From IMG/VR virus record IMGVR_UViG_3300044999_000022, positions 22,835-86,834 of that record: a stretch of 64,000 bases of DNA; one strand, given 5' to 3'. Position numbers and translations under genes: made by a program. This document shows, in pieces, positions 62,942-64,000 of the stretch (position 1 is the first letter of the stretch; each line of letters opens with the position of its first letter). This DNA comes from a virus. The notes below the pieces were generated by a model. It saw only the letters and a list, made by a program, of their open reading frames with translations, was not told the origin of the DNA and did no database searches.

Positions 62942-63011
62942 TTTTCGAACGTTACTCTTGTAGTAACGGTCGCGGCGAAGGTACGGTCGCATCCGCACCT
63001 CACCGTAATCG
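62942..63011 (-). other. Two-hairpin intercistronic element E1
   Basis: Stem 1 GGTGCGG/CCGTACC (62993-62999 with 62980-62986, one wobble), stem 2 CGTTACT/AGTAACG (62950-62956 with 62962-62968), then the ribosome site of the DYREFY gene. Confidence 0.65.
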
Positions 63012-63341
63012 TTACTTCCAGACGTACGCGTGCATCTCCCGGAAGTCCTTGATGAATGTCCCTGCGCACCACTTGTCGGCGACCCTCATGGTCAGGATGT
63101 GATGTTCGCCTCCGCCGCCCACTTCAGGTTCTCCTTCCGATCGTTCCATGTTCGCGAACGACTTCCTGATTTCGTCCTCCGAGTGTTCATGGAGGTCTGT
63201 GAACGCGTTGTCCGCGTATCCCGTGATGACTTCATGGACGTTCTGTTCCAATATGTCATCAGGCTCGTCCGCAACCCCGAGTTCGTTCTCGATTGCGTCC
63301 TTCGTGACCTCAATGAGGTCATTCAAGGTCAGATCCTTCAT
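63012..63341 (-). CDS. Helical hypothetical protein
   Basis: 109 residues from the ATG at 63341 (aaaggaacgg). LNDLIEVTKDAIENELGVAD, NVHEVITGYADNAFTDLHEH, then a beta end (HHILTMRVADKWCAGTFIKD). Unknown. Confidence 0.65.
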   Translation of the reverse strand: MKDLTLNDLIEVTKDAIENELGVADEPDDILEQNVHEVITGYADNAFTDLHEHSEDEIRKSFANMERSEGEPEVGGGGEHHILTMRVADKWCAGTFIKDFREMHAYVWK

Positions 63342-63354
63342 ATCCGTTCCTTTC

Positions 63355-63603
63355 TTATAGGTCACACCCACACGATCCGTTCACACTGCGGTACTCTCTG
63401 CAGGTCGTACATAGGTTCGACTTCGCGGTACTGAACCCGCCGGGCAGTTTCAACATAGTGGCCTTCTCGATCATGTCGTCACTCGGCATGAACCCTCCCG
63501 CGTCACACCCGCATCTTTCGTACGCGAGGTACTGTGCCGGTGTGTACATCCTCTTACGTGCCGCGTCACTCTTTTGTTGTATCGAACTCTTTCCCCTAGG
63601 CAC
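63355..63603 (-). CDS. Small Cys-rich protein, first gene after P13
   Basis: 82 residues from the GTG at 63603 (gaggaggtgactata); a GTG nine bases upstream is closer to the ribosome site. A Lys/Arg/Tyr-rich start (KSDAARKRMYTPAQYLAYE), then RCGCDAGG, CTTCREY and SCGCDL, six Cys that suggest zinc binding. Confidence 0.65.
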   Translation of the reverse strand: MPRGKSSIQQKSDAARKRMYTPAQYLAYERCGCDAGGFMPSDDMIEKATMLKLPGGFSTAKSNLCTTCREYRSVNGSCGCDL

Positions 63604-63671
63604 TATAGTCACCTCCTCTCGTCGCCGTACATCGTCCCGATGTACTATATTTTTATTTTTCTTTTATTTTT

Positions 63672-63702
63672 ATTATATCATACGTCCCTAGTGTCCTATC
63701 AA
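63672..63702 (-). promoter_or_regulatory. Promoter cassette P13 (class B)
   Basis: - strand TTGATA (63702-63697), 19-base spacer, TGATATAAT (63677-63672), A-rich leader, and an upstream ATGAATAATATATAAATAT element. Fourth copy of the class-B cassette. Confidence 0.85.
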
Positions 63703-63743
63703 TAGGGCACCTCGAATATTTATATATTATTCATGCAGGGCAT

Positions 63744-63887
63744 TTAGTGAACGGCCGCCCCGATCCCCGCGATGCACAGCGCGAGTACGAGCAGCGATAG
63801 GAGTACGACCAGGCACCCCGCACACCCTCCGGTGCATCCCTTAGAGGTTCCGGTTGTCTGCCCTGAGGTATTCTTGTACGTCCTCAT
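63744..63887 (-). CDS. 47-residue membrane protein with CxGGCxGC
   Basis: ATG with gaaaggaaaacgaac upstream. A polar start, GCTGGCAGC (three Cys), then a TM helix (LVVLLSLLVLALCIAGIGAA). Below usual gene-calling limits. It could anchor at the host membrane; unknown role. Confidence 0.65.
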   Translation of the reverse strand: MRTYKNTSGQTTGTSKGCTGGCAGCLVVLLSLLVLALCIAGIGAAVH

Positions 63888-63901
63888 GTTCGTTTTCCTT
63901 T

Positions 63902-64000
63902 CTATCGTGACTCATTGATGGACCGGATGGCCGCTAGGAGACGTTCCCGTCGTCCCGCGTCCCTAGGGAGGTAGGACACTAGCGGTAGTCCATTCCTCTT
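63902..64000 (-). CDS. YVPKDP-family protein, 5' end outside window
   Basis: Only the last 32 codons plus stop are visible. KRNGLPLVSYLPRDAGRRER then LLAAIRSINESR matches the C-terminal core of the genes at 55452 and 58118. Its promoter lies to the right of the window. Confidence 0.65.
   Translation of the reverse strand, partial: KRNGLPLVSYLPRDAGRRERLLAAIRSINESR

Overview
The window is an internal piece of a large tailed-phage genome. No terminase, portal or major capsid gene is present, so the packaging and head end lies to the left. The host is almost certainly a high-GC actinobacterium. The supporting signs are frequent GTG starts, a DUF1906 (Rv2525c-like) endolysin with a peptidoglycan-binding tail, three Sec signal peptides of Streptomyces type ending in AxA, and AT-rich sigma70-like promoters set in GC-rich DNA. 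No integrase or obvious repressor is seen. The only partition-like gene is a ParB-domain protein without ParA. I cannot name the phage.

Layout. Bases 1-20217 are all on the + strand and hold the late structural and lysis genes: a long tandem-repeat protein cut by the window edge, head-tail connectors, tail terminator, paired decoration-like proteins, major tail tube protein, two tail chaperones joined by a CCCAAAA -1 frameshift, a 1526-residue tape measure, a Dit-like protein with Gly-rich modules, a hub/tail-associated protein, a His-rich tip protein, fibre-like proteins, holin candidates and the endolysin. A strong bidirectional hairpin at 20228-20272 closes this block against the convergent - strand.

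Bases 20273-64000 are all on the - strand, read from high to low coordinates, and divide into about a dozen transcription units. Each begins at a recognisable promoter, and several end at hairpin terminators. The unit from about 34.4 kb to 23.0 kb holds recombination and replication genes (Cas4/RecB-like nuclease, Sak4-like ATPase, DUF669-like ssDNA-binding protein, UDG-DNA polymerase I fusion carrying an intein) and most of a 7-deazaguanine DNA-modification pathway (FolE, QueD, DpdA-like transglycosylase, MazG-like pyrophosphatases, and a GT-A-like protein directly after the polymerase). QueE is in the next unit (38.4-34.5 kb), along with a methyltransferase and a secreted lectin-like protein. 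Further right are an SNF2-type helicase with an HNH-like N-terminus, a cluster of tRNA-like structured elements, a second secreted protein, a ParB-like protein and a DUF3631 helicase.

From about 49 kb to the right end lie dozens of short, tightly overlapping genes of unknown function. They look like early host-takeover genes. They are driven by a repeated ~90-bp promoter cassette (55.8, 58.06, 62.2, 63.7 kb) and punctuated by a family of two-hairpin intercistronic elements. Several small-protein families occur here in multiple copies.

Working together, the - strand units would replicate and chemically modify phage DNA and reprogram the host, and the + strand block would build the tail and lyse the cell. 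The most promising under-described items are the deazaguanine module lacking QueC, the UDG-Pol-intein protein, the two-hairpin RNA element family, the tRNA-like cluster, and the multi-copy small-protein families.
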